Positions 15,791 through 25,901 of a stretch of DNA of 64,000 nucleotides are shown in pieces; the stretch's first letter is position 1, and each line of letters starts with the position of its first letter. The DNA comes from JABCPE02 sp963518845 (GTDB taxonomy: Bacteria; Bacteroidota; Bacteroidia; Flavobacteriales; Weeksellaceae), in contig CAUQKV010000001.1 in the NCBI GenBank assembly GCA_963518845.1, positions 89,944 through 153,943 on the forward strand, read 5' to 3'. The translations under genes and the position numbers were made by a program. The notes beneath the pieces are model-generated. The model was not told where the DNA came from, searched no databases, and saw only the letters and a program-made list of their open reading frames with translations.

Positions 15791-18658
15791 TTATTTTTCT
15801 ATTTTTTTACCTTTAAAGAAGCCAAAGGCAAGAAGTGATGATACGAATATCGTAGAGAATGTTCCCGAAATCACCCCTAACAATAGGGCGAACATAAATC
15901 CTTTCAAATTCTCTCCTCCAAAAATAAATATCGCCAACACTACTAAAAGAATTGTCAATGAAGTGTTTATCGTTCTACCTAGCGTTCCAGATATAGAATC
16001 GTTAAACAACTGCGCCAGCGTTCTATCTCTGCCATCTTTTAGGTTTTCTCTGATACGGTCAAAAATAATCACCGTGTCATTTATAGAATATCCAAGAACT
16101 GTAAGTATCGCTGCGATAAAATCTTGGTTAATCTCCATATTAAACGGCATCACGCTATGGAATAGCGAGAACGCTCCTAATATGATAGTGGCATCAAACG
16201 CCAAACCTATAATCGCACCCAGTGAAAACTGCCATCTTCTGAATCGAAGCAATATATAAGCGAAAATACCTAATAATGAGCCTAATACAGCCAGAGCTCC
16301 GCCCATCTTGATATCATCTGCCACCGTAGGCCCTACCTTCGTAGAAGAAACTATTCCTATTGGGTTTTCAGCTGCTGATTTAAACTCTTCAAAAGTCAAA
16401 TTCGCAGGAAGCTGATTTTTAAGCCCTTGATATAGTTTTTGGTCTATTTCTTGGTCAGCTTTCAGAGACTCATCTCCTATTTTATAATCTGTTGTGATTT
16501 TCAGCTGTTGGTCGTTCCCAAAAGTCTTGATGTCAATAGAGCTAGATTCTCCTTTTTCATTTTTGAAAACTTGTGAAAGACTGCCTTTTACAGCTTCTAC
16601 ATCCACAGTTTTATCAAATTTCACTACAAAACTTCTTCCCCCAGTGAAATCAATACCGTATTTAAATCCATTCGTTGCAACAGACCCTATAGAAACTGCT
16701 ACCAATACAGCAGAAATAACATACATTACCTTTCTCTTTGCTATAAAATCTACCCAAATATTTCGGAATAAATTCTTAGTCATCGGCGTCCAAACAGACA
16801 ATGATTTTCCTTTCTCTAATCTACTGAATATCATCACTCTAGACATCAAAACAGAAGTAAAGAAAGTCATTATCAGACCGATAAGCAATGTCACCGCAAA
16901 ACCTTGGATAGGCCCCGTTCCGAAAATATAAAGAACTAACGCCGTAAGAATAGATGTAAGCTGCCCATCGATAATCGCAGATAGAGCATCATTAAACCCA
17001 TCATTATAGGCTGTTTTAATATCTTTTCCTGCAAAAAGCTGTTCTTTTGTTCTTTCATAAATGATCACATTGGTATCTACTGCCATTGCCATCGTTAGAA
17101 CAATACCCGCAATCCCTGGAAGTGTAAGCGTAGCATCCATAGAATCCATAATTCCAAAAAGGAAAAACAGGTTGAATATCATCGCAATCACAGCATAAAC
17201 TCCTGCACCTCCATAGTAGAAAATAATATAAGCTATGATGATACAGAACGCTGCCGCAAACGACCAAAGCCCTGCCTGAATAGATTCCTCCCCTAGAGAT
17301 GGCCCTACTACATCAGCCTGAACAATCTTCGCGCTAGCAGGAAGTTTTCCTGCACTTAGTACATTTACTAAATCTTTCGCTTCATCTTCCGTGAAATTCC
17401 CGCTAATCTGAGAGCTTCCATTAGGAATTGGCTCATTCACATTTGGCGCTGTATAAACTCTGTTATCCAAAGTAACAGCAATAGGTCTTCCTACATTTTT
17501 TTCTGTAAGGGATTTCCATTCTTTAGTTCCATTAGCATCCATCTGCATATCCACTACTATCCTTCTCATCTGGTCATAATCCACTCTTGCAGACTCCACA
17601 GCACCATCAATAGGCGCTTTTTTGCTAGCGTTGCTCTTTATAGCATAAAGTTCCAAATACTCAGGCGCATTCTCTTGTGGCTTGTACGCCCACATAAAGT
17701 CCACATATCTAAGGTTAGACGGTCTAGCTTCTTTTGCAATTTCGCTATTAAGAATTTTATTAACTGCAGCTGTATCAGAAAGTTTGACAGTCGCCACAGC
17801 ATTAGATCTTAATTTATCTAAATTGAGAGCTTTAGTAAAGTTAAATCCTTTTTTCACTCCCATAGAATCGCCTTTCACGATAACATTTTTGCTCATTTCC
17901 TCCAAGTAAGGGAAAACTTCTTGGATTGTTCCCACTTCCCAAAACTGAAGTTTTGCAGAAGTCTGGAGCATTTGTTTCACTCTGTCTATGTCTTTGATAC
18001 CAGGCATTTCTACCAAGATTCTTCCTGTCCCTGGCACCTGCTGCACATTCGGCTGGGTAACTCCCATCTTATCGATACGAGTTCTGATAACCTCATAAGC
18101 CGCTCCTATGCTTGCTTCTATTTTCTGAGTGATGATTTTTTTAACCTCTTCATCAGGAGTATTAAATTTTATCTCACTGCTCAGATTTTGTGTCCCGAAT
18201 ACCTCTGGGCTGGCAAGTTTTAGGTTTGCTCCCTTTTCTTTATTCACAATATCAAACTGAACAAAGAAATTCTGAATATACGAATTGGTAGAGTTTTCCT
18301 GTGCTTTATCCGTTCTATCCAAAGCCTCCACAAAAACAGGGTTTGTAGAATAGTCAGCCAGATTGGTCACCAAATCTCTTTGGTTGATCTCCAAAAGGAC
18401 ATTGATACCTCCTTTTAGGTCAAGCCCCAGCTTCATCTCACGCTCCTTGGCATTGGTGTAGTATAGCTTCGTAAAGCCAAGATTCAGAGTGTCTTTAGAT
18501 AGTTTGTCTAATTCTTTCTGATATTTTTCTTCATTATTTCCTGCTAGTGCCTTCGCTTCGCTTTCTATTTTATTGGCGTACCAAGTCGGCAGAAGCTCTG
18601 TAATACAGATAAGCCCAAGAGCAACCGCAATGATAGTAATAAGACCTTTTCCTTGCAT
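15791..18658 (-). CDS. secDF: Protein translocase subunit SecDF (fused)
   Basis: Proton-driven accessory of the Sec translocon that helps complete export across the inner membrane. At 955 residues it fuses SecD (N-terminal helix, large periplasmic domain with LGLDLKGGINVLLE, five C-terminal TM helices with AMAVDTNVIIYERTKEQL) to SecF (helix, GIDFTGGRSFVVKF, then TM helices with GYSINDTVIIFDRIRENL). Both sets of transport motifs are intact. The fused form is typical of Bacteroidota. It is monocistronic, with a -7 element upstream and a terminator downstream. Confidence 0.98.
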   Translation of the reverse strand: MQGKGLITIIAVALGLICITELLPTWYANKIESEAKALAGNNEEKYQKELDKLSKDTLNLGFTKLYYTNAKEREMKLGLDLKGGINVLLEINQRDLVTNLADYSTNPVFVEALDRTDKAQENSTNSYIQNFFVQFDIVNKEKGANLKLASPEVFGTQNLSSEIKFNTPDEEVKKIITQKIEASIGAAYEVIRTRIDKMGVTQPNVQQVPGTGRILVEMPGIKDIDRVKQMLQTSAKLQFWEVGTIQEVFPYLEEMSKNVIVKGDSMGVKKGFNFTKALNLDKLRSNAVATVKLSDTAAVNKILNSEIAKEARPSNLRYVDFMWAYKPQENAPEYLELYAIKSNASKKAPIDGAVESARVDYDQMRRIVVDMQMDANGTKEWKSLTEKNVGRPIAVTLDNRVYTAPNVNEPIPNGSSQISGNFTEDEAKDLVNVLSAGKLPASAKIVQADVVGPSLGEESIQAGLWSFAAAFCIIIAYIIFYYGGAGVYAVIAMIFNLFFLFGIMDSMDATLTLPGIAGIVLTMAMAVDTNVIIYERTKEQLFAGKDIKTAYNDGFNDALSAIIDGQLTSILTALVLYIFGTGPIQGFAVTLLIGLIMTFFTSVLMSRVMIFSRLEKGKSLSVWTPMTKNLFRNIWVDFIAKRKVMYVISAVLVAVSIGSVATNGFKYGIDFTGGRSFVVKFDKTVDVEAVKGSLSQVFKNEKGESSSIDIKTFGNDQQLKITTDYKIGDESLKADQEIDQKLYQGLKNQLPANLTFEEFKSAAENPIGIVSSTKVGPTVADDIKMGGALAVLGSLLGIFAYILLRFRRWQFSLGAIIGLAFDATIILGAFSLFHSVMPFNMEINQDFIAAILTVLGYSINDTVIIFDRIRENLKDGRDRTLAQLFNDSISGTLGRTINTSLTILLVVLAIFIFGGENLKGFMFALLLGVISGTFSTIFVSSLLAFGFFKGKKIEK

Positions 18659-18686
18659 TATGAATTATAATTTTTATTTAAGTCTG

Positions 18687-18694
18687 CAAATATA
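18687..18694 (-). promoter_or_regulatory. -7 element TATATTTG of secDF
   Basis: TATATTTGCAG on the minus strand, 28 bp upstream of the secDF ATG; same form as at the NifU-like gene. Confidence 0.5.
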
Positions 18695-18763
18695 ATCAAA
18701 TTCACTGAAAATTTTATACTTAGGATAAATAAGATAAAATTTTTATCTTCTATTTTTCACAAA

Positions 18764-18795
18764 AAAAAGAGACACAGCATATGTGTCCCTTTTTG
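18764..18795 (-). terminator. Terminator of the 17-residue-repeat protein gene
   Basis: GGGACACA / TGTGTCTC hairpin followed by eight T on the minus strand, just after the stop at 18818. Confidence 0.85.
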
Positions 18796-18817
18796 ATGAA
18801 ATATAAAATTTTTAAAA

Positions 18818-21145
18818 TTATTGTCCTAAATAGACTATTTCTATTCTATTTCTTCCAGCATAAGCGGAATTAAGTCTTAGTTTACCTCTATTGGCAATCA
18901 CTCTAAAACTCACTACATCCCCCGCTGTAAGACCTACTACATTAGAATAGTGCTGGTTAAAGAATGCTCTTTCTTCTACATAGCTATATGTTTCATCAGC
19001 ATCTATCCATGTCCCACCATTCAAGAGCATAACGAAATATAGGTTTCTTGTTCCTGTTTCCCATACATTTTGGAAGAAAGAGTGGTATAATACTAAATAT
19101 TTACCTGTTTTAGGTGCTACAAAGTCATTAATACCAGGTATTGTATGCGTTACATTAGCCTGCAAATCAAAATCTGTAGCTGTACGAGCATATTGTCTTG
19201 CAAAATCAGCAATCGGCGCTGCTGGCTCTTTCCATGTACCTACCCCATTAGCATCACTGGTAAGGACTTTACCTGCTCCTTGGTTGGTATCTACTATTTT
19301 GATAGCGTTTGGTCCATTAGCTACGATATGAACTTTAGAATCTGGCTTATATGTACCGATACCTACATTAGGACTGAAAGAGTGCCCATTTTTATGACCT
19401 AAGATAATCGTGTTATCTTGTCCTGTACTTGGAGTAAGTTCTGTAGCGCTGATACCATTTCCTATCGCTACTACATTGTCTAGTTCTGCTGTAGCTGCAG
19501 AAGGGAAATTAGCACTTCCTAAATGTATGTTAGAATTACCTTTTACCCATCCACCTGAACCATTACCTAGGGCAATGTTATTATTTCCTGTTATATTATT
19601 TTGTAGTGCATTTAGACCTTGGGCATTATTATGTTGTCCCGTAGTGTTGTTTGCTAATGTGCTCGTTCCTAATGCGATATTATATGCTCCTGAAGTATTT
19701 GCTCCTAAAGCTTCATTTCCAACAGCCACATTATAATTTCCGCCATTATTGGACACCAAAGAAAGATTTCCTATAGCTACATTGGCCATCCCTGCAGCAT
19801 TATTCGTTAATGTAGAGTTTCCTATACCTACATTATAGTTTCCTGTAGTATTTTTAGTAAGAGCATTAGTTCCTAACCCCACATTATGACTCCCTATAGT
19901 GTTATTAGAAAGTGCAGAATGTCCCAATCCTACATTACTCATCCCTACTGTATTTTTGCTAAGAGCATACAACCCAAGCCCCACATTATGATTTCCCGCA
20001 GTATTGAAACGAAGAGCATCAAACCCAAGTCCCACATTATAACTTCCTGAAATATTATTCTGTAATGCCTGAGAACCTATACCTATATTACTATCTCCCA
20101 CTGTATTTGTCATCAATGATTTTTGACCAATACCAATATTAAAATTCCCTCCAATATTAGATGTAAGAGAAGTAGTTCCTAATGCGATATTATTTTCTCC
20201 TGTGGTATTTGCTTTCAAAGCTTCTGTTCCAAAAGCCATGTTATTATTACCACTAGTATTGCTATATAATGCAAAATGCCCTAATGCCATATTACGATGC
20301 CCCACTGTATTACTATATAATGCACCAAATCCATTAGCCACATTACTAGATCCTGTTGTATTATTATAGAGTGTATTGTAACCAATTGCTGTGTTATTAG
20401 CTCCTGTTGTATTTCTATATAGAGCATCAGTACCAACAGCCACATTTCCAATACCGGAAACAGTATGATACAAAGCATTCTCTCCTACAGCTACATTATA
20501 CATACCTCCTGTGTTAGAATACAATGTATTAGCACCAATCCCTACATTTCCTCTTCCTACTTGATTAGAATGGAGAGATCTTATCCCCAATGCCACATTA
20601 TTAACTCCTGTGGTATTAGAACGCAACGCATCTAGCCCTACAGCTATGTTGTGAGAACCACTTGTATTAGAAAATAGAGCATCTTTCCCTATACCTATAT
20701 TATGTGGACCTGTTCCTACTCCACTACCATTTCCTCCTACACCAGCATCCTGTGTAATGTGGCTATTAGTTCCCACTAATCTAAGGTCTTGCTCCTGCAT
20801 AACTCCTTCTGCTATTTTTACCCATTTACTAGTTGCAGTGCTGTAATAATAAAAACCTTTAGAAGTTACATTAGTTGTAGTAGATGTAGTAGCTCCTGAA
20901 AAATCAGACACATACACTAGTGTAGACTCTTTCAAATTAGCAGCAGCGATTGAATTCAATCTTGCTTTGCTTAGTCTAGGAACAAGCATCCCCTCATTAG
21001 TAGTTGCTCCTACTGCTGAATTTGCAGCATTTGGTCTTATGTCTAAAGTCGCTTCGGGATTATTTGTATTTATCCCTACTTTTCCTATTTGGGAATATAC
21101 TAACCCCATAGTCAGCACCCCTAATAAAATAAAGTTTTTTTTCAT
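18818..21145 (-). CDS. Large surface protein with YadA-head-like 17-residue repeats
   Basis: 775 residues: signal peptide (ends MGLVYSQ, residue 19), a short N-domain with KVGINTNNPEATLDI typical of Bacteroidota tail-fibre or surface proteins, then 22 consecutive repeats of exactly 17 residues (149-522) with consensus N-hydrophobic-A/G-hydrophobic-G-x-x-A/S-L-x-x-N-T-x-G-x-x. This resembles the left-handed beta-roll of trimeric adhesin heads. The C-terminal part (about 645-775) looks like a C1q/TNF-type jelly roll and ends in VYLGQ. No T9SS sorting domain or YadA barrel is seen, so its route to the surface is unclear. Function (adhesion?) is inference. Confidence 0.8.
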   Translation of the reverse strand: MKKNFILLGVLTMGLVYSQIGKVGINTNNPEATLDIRPNAANSAVGATTNEGMLVPRLSKARLNSIAAANLKESTLVYVSDFSGATTSTTTNVTSKGFYYYSTATSKWVKIAEGVMQEQDLRLVGTNSHITQDAGVGGNGSGVGTGPHNIGIGKDALFSNTSGSHNIAVGLDALRSNTTGVNNVALGIRSLHSNQVGRGNVGIGANTLYSNTGGMYNVAVGENALYHTVSGIGNVAVGTDALYRNTTGANNTAIGYNTLYNNTTGSSNVANGFGALYSNTVGHRNMALGHFALYSNTSGNNNMAFGTEALKANTTGENNIALGTTSLTSNIGGNFNIGIGQKSLMTNTVGDSNIGIGSQALQNNISGSYNVGLGFDALRFNTAGNHNVGLGLYALSKNTVGMSNVGLGHSALSNNTIGSHNVGLGTNALTKNTTGNYNVGIGNSTLTNNAAGMANVAIGNLSLVSNNGGNYNVAVGNEALGANTSGAYNIALGTSTLANNTTGQHNNAQGLNALQNNITGNNNIALGNGSGGWVKGNSNIHLGSANFPSAATAELDNVVAIGNGISATELTPSTGQDNTIILGHKNGHSFSPNVGIGTYKPDSKVHIVANGPNAIKIVDTNQGAGKVLTSDANGVGTWKEPAAPIADFARQYARTATDFDLQANVTHTIPGINDFVAPKTGKYLVLYHSFFQNVWETGTRNLYFVMLLNGGTWIDADETYSYVEERAFFNQHYSNVVGLTAGDVVSFRVIANRGKLRLNSAYAGRNRIEIVYLGQ
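19580..20701 (-). repeat. 22 tandem 51-bp coding repeats
   Basis: In-frame units of exactly 51 bp encoding the 17-residue repeats; diverged copies with shared cores such as CCTAATGCGATATTA on the + strand. No insertion or deletion interrupts the register over 1.1 kb. Confidence 0.9.
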
Positions 21146-21286
21146 ATATTTATTTTTTTAATATGTTCTTCTTTTAATCAACAAACTTATATTTATTTAC
21201 TTAAATCTATAAATTCACTGAAAATGTAGTATTTAAGTTTTTAAATTTAAAATACAAAGATAATATTTTTTTATTATCCTAACAAC

Positions 21287-21322
21287 AAAAAAAGAACCCT
21301 TATTTTTAAGAGTTCTTTTTTT
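21287..21322 (-). terminator. Terminator of the subtilase gene
   Basis: AAAAAAAGAAC-CTT / AAG-GTTCTTTTTTT hairpin directly downstream of the protease stop on the minus strand. Confidence 0.85.
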
Positions 21323-21325
21323 AAT

Positions 21326-23449
21326 TTATTGCTTTCTGATTTTCTTACTCAGTTTATGATTTGCAGAAGATGCCGTTAGGACATATATTCCTGCTGGTAA
21401 TCCAGAGAAATCAACATCATAAGTCTGCACGCTACTAGGAGCTATACTTCTGATGAGTCTTCCTGACATATCAAAAATCTTGATATTATTAATATTTTCT
21501 ACAAATTTCACATTTACCTTATTATTCCCATCCGCCAATAATGTAGGAGAAGCCTCTGCTGGTATCACCTCTGGAGTTGGAATCTCGGTATAACCCGTTA
21601 CTATCATAGAGTAAACTTGCTTTTCTGTATTTGCTCCATCATTATTCACCAAAGTTCCTTTATTAGACACTTCTATTTTATAAACTCCTGCTGCTGGCTG
21701 GTCTATAAGAACCTGCTCCACATTGTCCACAGTATTATCTCCTTTTATCGCTGGATTACGCGGAGCATTTACATCTAGTTTCCATGGATAATGAACTTCA
21801 TTAGTCTGAACATTAGTTATTCTTAAATCTAAATCATTTACCAATTTAGATGTTCTATCATTATGAGCTTCGCTATATGTATTATAGTTAGAATTCTTAT
21901 TAGATGGGTCTGTCCAAACTATAGTTGCCTTAAGCGGTTGCGAACCATCCGTTTTTACCAAGATTTCATTCTTTTTAGCGTTTTTGAGTTCTTTATCTTC
22001 AAAGATAACTTTATTTTGTTTTTTCTGAACTAATAGCTCTGCTCCTTTTTTAGCATCTACAAATCCCCATCCATACCAAACATCTGGCCCTACATTTCCT
22101 GCCTCCTGTGCTGTATGGATAAGAAGGTTTTTAGTTGACGCTGCATTGAGCTTTTGCCCCGCAAAAAGCGACTGATAAATCTGGCTCCAAAGCCCTAAAA
22201 TCCCTGTAACCTGTGGAGCAGAATAAGATGTACCATTTCCCATTTGATAACTATTTGACCCTGCAGCAGATGTAGAAGGTGATACCACACTACTTCCTAC
22301 TCCTGCAATATCTGGCTTGATAGCTCCATCATCACGAGGTCCAGCACTACTATAATCAGCCTTAACCACATCAGAAACTTGTATATACCTACCATTATTG
22401 ATAGTTATTTTTTCTGTTGCTCCCACTGTAATTATATTTTTAGCAACAGCTCCTGTTGGGATACAATCATACTCAGCTGCACAATTATCCTGAGGAAGAG
22501 CATCTGCAGATGAAAACTGCCCCCAAGTTCCATCAGATTTTCTATAATAAGCAGGATACCTTGGAGTTGATGTAGGCCCATCTCCATAGGAATTTCCTGC
22601 AGATTTCACCACCACCATATAAGGATTATTATATACTATATCATCCAGCTCTTTATCTCTGTTATAATATGTTCCATTTAAATCATATGAACGACCATTT
22701 GATGAATCATACGAGCCATTCCAATACCAGCCCCCTCCCCCCATAGGACCATTACTCAAACGCCATCCTATAACATTACCATAAGAGTGATTAGAGAGAG
22801 CAGGTTTACTATCTCTTATTTTAGCTGACACATCTTTTTCTTCTGTCTCCCCATCAAGAGTGGAATTCCCAAAATAATAACTATCAAAGGTTGCTTTTGG
22901 CATCATTCCTTTGGTATTCCCCACAAAGACTCCTGCTCTTGTTGATACATCTTTTCCCTCACTACCTATCATCCCTGTTACTCCCGTCGCATGGCTATCA
23001 TAAGGTACTGTATCAGCCTCTTTATTGGTTATTCTCGCACTGCTTCCAAAATCTGTATGCTCTGCATAAACACGACCACCATCAAAAACAGACACTTTAA
23101 TCCCTTCTCCATTAAAACTTCCTGTAAGTCCATCTATAGTCCCTTCTTGGATAGCATCTACATTAGAATTTTTAATTTGGTCTGTGTCATAAGATTTTAG
23201 AAAATATGGAATTCCCCCAAAGAAGAAAGAAATAGTTTCCCTTTCTTTCTTTAGGTCTTTTTTAATATCACTTTCTGATTTTGGATTTTCAGTAGAATTA
23301 TTTCTATAAACCTCCTTCTGAGCGTAGAATTCAAATTGTTTGAACAATTGCTTTCTCCTCTCATCCATTTCCTTTTTCAGTTTGTCATTACCCTGCTGAG
23401 CATTTAGCAAACTCCCCAAGAGTAAAGCAACTAGTACATTTCTTCTCAT
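21326..23449 (-). CDS. S8 subtilisin-family protease with T9SS type A sorting domain
   Basis: Secreted serine protease of 707 residues. Signal peptide ends about LLNAQ; a helical charged prosegment follows. Catalytic triad: Asp123 in VSVFDGG, His153 in DSHATGV, Ser408 in GTSYSAP. An Asn oxyanion region lies in VKSAGNSYG. A beta domain follows (KATIVWTDP, LVNDLDLRI), then a type A T9SS C-terminal domain over the last 70 residues (IKIFDMSGRLIRS, FSGLPAGIYVL, ending KLSKKIRKQ). It is therefore exported across the outer membrane by the type IX system. Start is the ATG at 23449 (MRRNVLVALL); one three codons upstream is possible. Confidence 0.94.
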   Translation of the reverse strand: MRRNVLVALLLGSLLNAQQGNDKLKKEMDERRKQLFKQFEFYAQKEVYRNNSTENPKSESDIKKDLKKERETISFFFGGIPYFLKSYDTDQIKNSNVDAIQEGTIDGLTGSFNGEGIKVSVFDGGRVYAEHTDFGSSARITNKEADTVPYDSHATGVTGMIGSEGKDVSTRAGVFVGNTKGMMPKATFDSYYFGNSTLDGETEEKDVSAKIRDSKPALSNHSYGNVIGWRLSNGPMGGGGWYWNGSYDSSNGRSYDLNGTYYNRDKELDDIVYNNPYMVVVKSAGNSYGDGPTSTPRYPAYYRKSDGTWGQFSSADALPQDNCAAEYDCIPTGAVAKNIITVGATEKITINNGRYIQVSDVVKADYSSAGPRDDGAIKPDIAGVGSSVVSPSTSAAGSNSYQMGNGTSYSAPQVTGILGLWSQIYQSLFAGQKLNAASTKNLLIHTAQEAGNVGPDVWYGWGFVDAKKGAELLVQKKQNKVIFEDKELKNAKKNEILVKTDGSQPLKATIVWTDPSNKNSNYNTYSEAHNDRTSKLVNDLDLRITNVQTNEVHYPWKLDVNAPRNPAIKGDNTVDNVEQVLIDQPAAGVYKIEVSNKGTLVNNDGANTEKQVYSMIVTGYTEIPTPEVIPAEASPTLLADGNNKVNVKFVENINNIKIFDMSGRLIRSIAPSSVQTYDVDFSGLPAGIYVLTASSANHKLSKKIRKQ

Positions 23450-23520
23450 AATATACAAATTTTAAAGTTTTCTATTATTGGGTGTAAAATTACAAAAATT
23501 ATTGATTTCACACTATTTTT

Positions 23521-24546
23521 TTATTTTATTTTATTTTTATTCAACCATTCATGATATGCTTTTGCATTTTTCGCATGCTCTATATCAGAATCTGTGAATT
23601 TATGATAACCCAACTTTTCAGGGTCTGCACACATGAAGATATAATTACTTTTTTCAGCATTCAGCACATTATCCACTGCTGTTTTATTCACCATACAGAT
23701 AGGCCCTGGCGGAATTCCTGCATTTGCATAGGTGTTATATGGCGATGGGTGTTTTAGGTCTTTGTTATAAATTCTCTTTATCTGCTTTGTGAAATTATGC
23801 TCTTTGTTAATGGCATAAATTACCGTAGGGTCAGACTGAAGTTTCATTCCCTTTTCATAGCGGTTTAGATAAAGCCCTGCTATGGTTTTCTGCTCATCTT
23901 CTTTCCCTCCCGATTCTTTCTGAACGATAGAAGCAAGCGCATAGATCTGCTCTCTTGTCAACCCCAATTTCTGCTCTTTGGCTCTTCTCTCCTCTGTCCA
24001 AAATTCATTGTATTCTTTTTCAAATTTTTTGAAAAACTCCTCTGGCGTAACTGTCCAATAAAACTGATAAGTATCCGAAAAGAAATAAATTTTCAAATCT
24101 TCTGCCGAAGTCAATCCTTTTTCCTGCGCAATTCTATCAAACACGGTCACAAATCCCAAAGAATCCTCCTGCGTTTTCCTCGCCACACGCCCTATCATCT
24201 GATAAACATCATCAAAATCCTTTATCCTAAAAGTATCCTCTGTCTGCAGTCCTGCTTTCAGCATATTGACCAGCCTTGTATTATCATCGCCTTCCTTCAC
24301 TCTATATCTTCCAGCTCTGAGAAATTTCCCCAAATGCTTAGACTCCGCTACATCTCGGAAAGCCTCCATATCAGCTATATACGGTTTTAGACTATCCAAA
24401 ACTTGGTCTAAATTCGCATCTTTTGGCACTAGAAAATATCCAGATTTTTTGACATTATTCCCTTTATATTTTTTATATAAAGTATATCCAAAAAATCCTC
24501 CTCCGATTAGGAACAATCCTAAAAAAACTATAATTACTTTTTTCAT
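23521..24546 (-). CDS. mltG: Endolytic murein transglycosylase MltG
   Basis: Inner-membrane lytic transglycosylase (341 residues) that cuts nascent glycan strands. It has one N-terminal TM helix (IIVFLGLFLIGGGFFGYTL), a LysM-like region, and the YceG catalytic domain. Catalytic Glu211 lies in ASIVQKESGG and the conserved C-terminal signature is HPSPYNTYANAGIPPGPI. It begins 2 bp after dapF and is the last gene of a four-gene transcript. Together with dapF and murB nearby, it links the region to wall synthesis. Confidence 0.96.
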   Translation of the reverse strand: MKKVIIVFLGLFLIGGGFFGYTLYKKYKGNNVKKSGYFLVPKDANLDQVLDSLKPYIADMEAFRDVAESKHLGKFLRAGRYRVKEGDDNTRLVNMLKAGLQTEDTFRIKDFDDVYQMIGRVARKTQEDSLGFVTVFDRIAQEKGLTSAEDLKIYFFSDTYQFYWTVTPEEFFKKFEKEYNEFWTEERRAKEQKLGLTREQIYALASIVQKESGGKEDEQKTIAGLYLNRYEKGMKLQSDPTVIYAINKEHNFTKQIKRIYNKDLKHPSPYNTYANAGIPPGPICMVNKTAVDNVLNAEKSNYIFMCADPEKLGYHKFTDSDIEHAKNAKAYHEWLNKNKIK

Positions 24547-24548
24547 TT

Positions 24549-25322
24549 TTAATCTAATTTGAAAACACCCTCAAAAACATATTCCGCAGGGCCTTCCAGC
24601 CAAATATTTCTAAATCCCGCCTCGTGCTTTTCTGCATACACTTTCAGATTTCCACCAAGCGTTTTTACAGAAACCTCTCCTCCACCAAATTCATTCATAA
24701 ATGTAAGACAGCTCGCCGTAACTCCCGTTCCACAGCTGTATGTTTCATCCTCCACGCCCCTTTCGTAAGTTCTTACAAACACCTCGTTGTCAGATATTTT
24801 AGAAACAAAATTCACATTTATCCCTTCTTTTTTATAAGGCTCAGAATTTCTGATTTCGTATCCATTTTTATAAACATCCAGATTTTGCACATCTTCCACA
24901 TATCTTACAAAATGCGGAGAACCTGTATTCAACTGATAATCAGCATCTATTTTAATAATCTCTGGAACATCTATCATTTTCAGCTTCACCACATTTCCAT
25001 TGATTTCAGCCTCGTGAAGTCCATCTATGGCATTAAATTTAGCTTTATTTTCAAAAACATTCAAAAAACGCGCAAAAGCCACAATACAGCGCCCTCCATT
25101 GCCACACATCGTGCTTTCGTTCCCATCTGAATTATAATAAACCATCTGAAAATCAAGGCTTTCGTGGTTTTCCAATAAAATCAAACCATCTGCACCAATT
25201 CCGAAACGGCGGTCGCACATTTTTTTCACTAAATCTACATCATTTTTAGGAAAAGACTGATTTCTATTATCTATCATAATGAAATCATTCCCAGTCCCTT
25301 GATATTTATAAAATTTAATCAT
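24549..25322 (-). CDS. dapF: Diaminopimelate epimerase
   Basis: Converts LL- to meso-diaminopimelate for lysine and peptidoglycan. At 257 residues it has the two catalytic cysteines in the expected contexts: Cys73 in TMCGNGGRC and Cys197 in YSCGTGVTA, with the N-terminal QGTGNDFIMID. The start overlaps the end of the Crp-family gene by 8 bp and the stop is 2 bp from mltG, so translational coupling is likely. Confidence 0.97.
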   Translation of the reverse strand: MIKFYKYQGTGNDFIMIDNRNQSFPKNDVDLVKKMCDRRFGIGADGLILLENHESLDFQMVYYNSDGNESTMCGNGGRCIVAFARFLNVFENKAKFNAIDGLHEAEINGNVVKLKMIDVPEIIKIDADYQLNTGSPHFVRYVEDVQNLDVYKNGYEIRNSEPYKKEGINVNFVSKISDNEVFVRTYERGVEDETYSCGTGVTASCLTFMNEFGGGEVSVKTLGGNLKVYAEKHEAGFRNIWLEGPAEYVFEGVFKLD

Positions 25323-25899
25323 TTTTTCTCTCTTTATTTGCGATTTCTTTTCTCACTCGGCTCAGACTCTCTGGCGTAATTCCTAAAAACGAAGCCACCA
25401 TCCACTGCGGCACTCTCCTGAAAACATTAGGATAAACCTTTATAAAATCCAAATACCGCTCCTCTGCATTCGCCCCAAGCAGAAGATTTACTCTTTTTTG
25501 TAATTGTCTGGCGTGATTATGCAGAAGCAAAATTTGTTTTGCGTTTGTTTCAGGGTCATTATTTCTCATATATTCATGAAAATCAGGGCTTAAAGATATG
25601 ATTTCGCTGTCCTCTATCGCATCAATAAAATAATCTGAACTTTCTCCAAAAAACAAACTACTCCTGTCTGTAATCAAATGATTTTCAGGCGCAAACTGGA
25701 TAATATGTTCCTTCCCCGCCTTACTGATAGAATATAAACGAAGAAGCCCCTTCTCCACGAAAAAAGTATTTCTACACACTTCCCCTTCCCTCAGCAGAAA
25801 CTGTCCTTTTTCCACTTTGAGAGGCTTTATGTATTTCCTATATCCGTCAATAGATGAGGGCGAAACACCAAATGTATTTAGAAGATACTCATCAAACAT
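25315..25899 (-). CDS. Crp/Fnr-family transcriptional regulator
   Basis: 194 residues: N-terminal cyclic-nucleotide-binding-like beta roll (GQFLLREGEVCRNTFFVEKGLLRL) and a C-terminal helix-turn-helix (VPQWMVASFLGITPESLSRVRKEI). No cysteine cluster for Fe-S or haem is seen, and the phosphate-binding cassette of true CRP is not conserved, so the effector is unknown. This form is common in Bacteroidota. It lies inside the operon, 2 bp after the thioredoxin-like gene and overlapping dapF. Confidence 0.9.
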   Translation of the reverse strand: MFDEYLLNTFGVSPSSIDGYRKYIKPLKVEKGQFLLREGEVCRNTFFVEKGLLRLYSISKAGKEHIIQFAPENHLITDRSSLFFGESSDYFIDAIEDSEIISLSPDFHEYMRNNDPETNAKQILLLHNHARQLQKRVNLLLGANAEERYLDFIKVYPNVFRRVPQWMVASFLGITPESLSRVRKEIANKERKND

Positions 25900-25901
25900 T
25901 T

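Noticed and set aside
19580..20701. Regular 51-bp repeats as a possible CRISPR array
   Set aside because: The repeats are in frame, diverged and coding for 17-residue units with no spacers.
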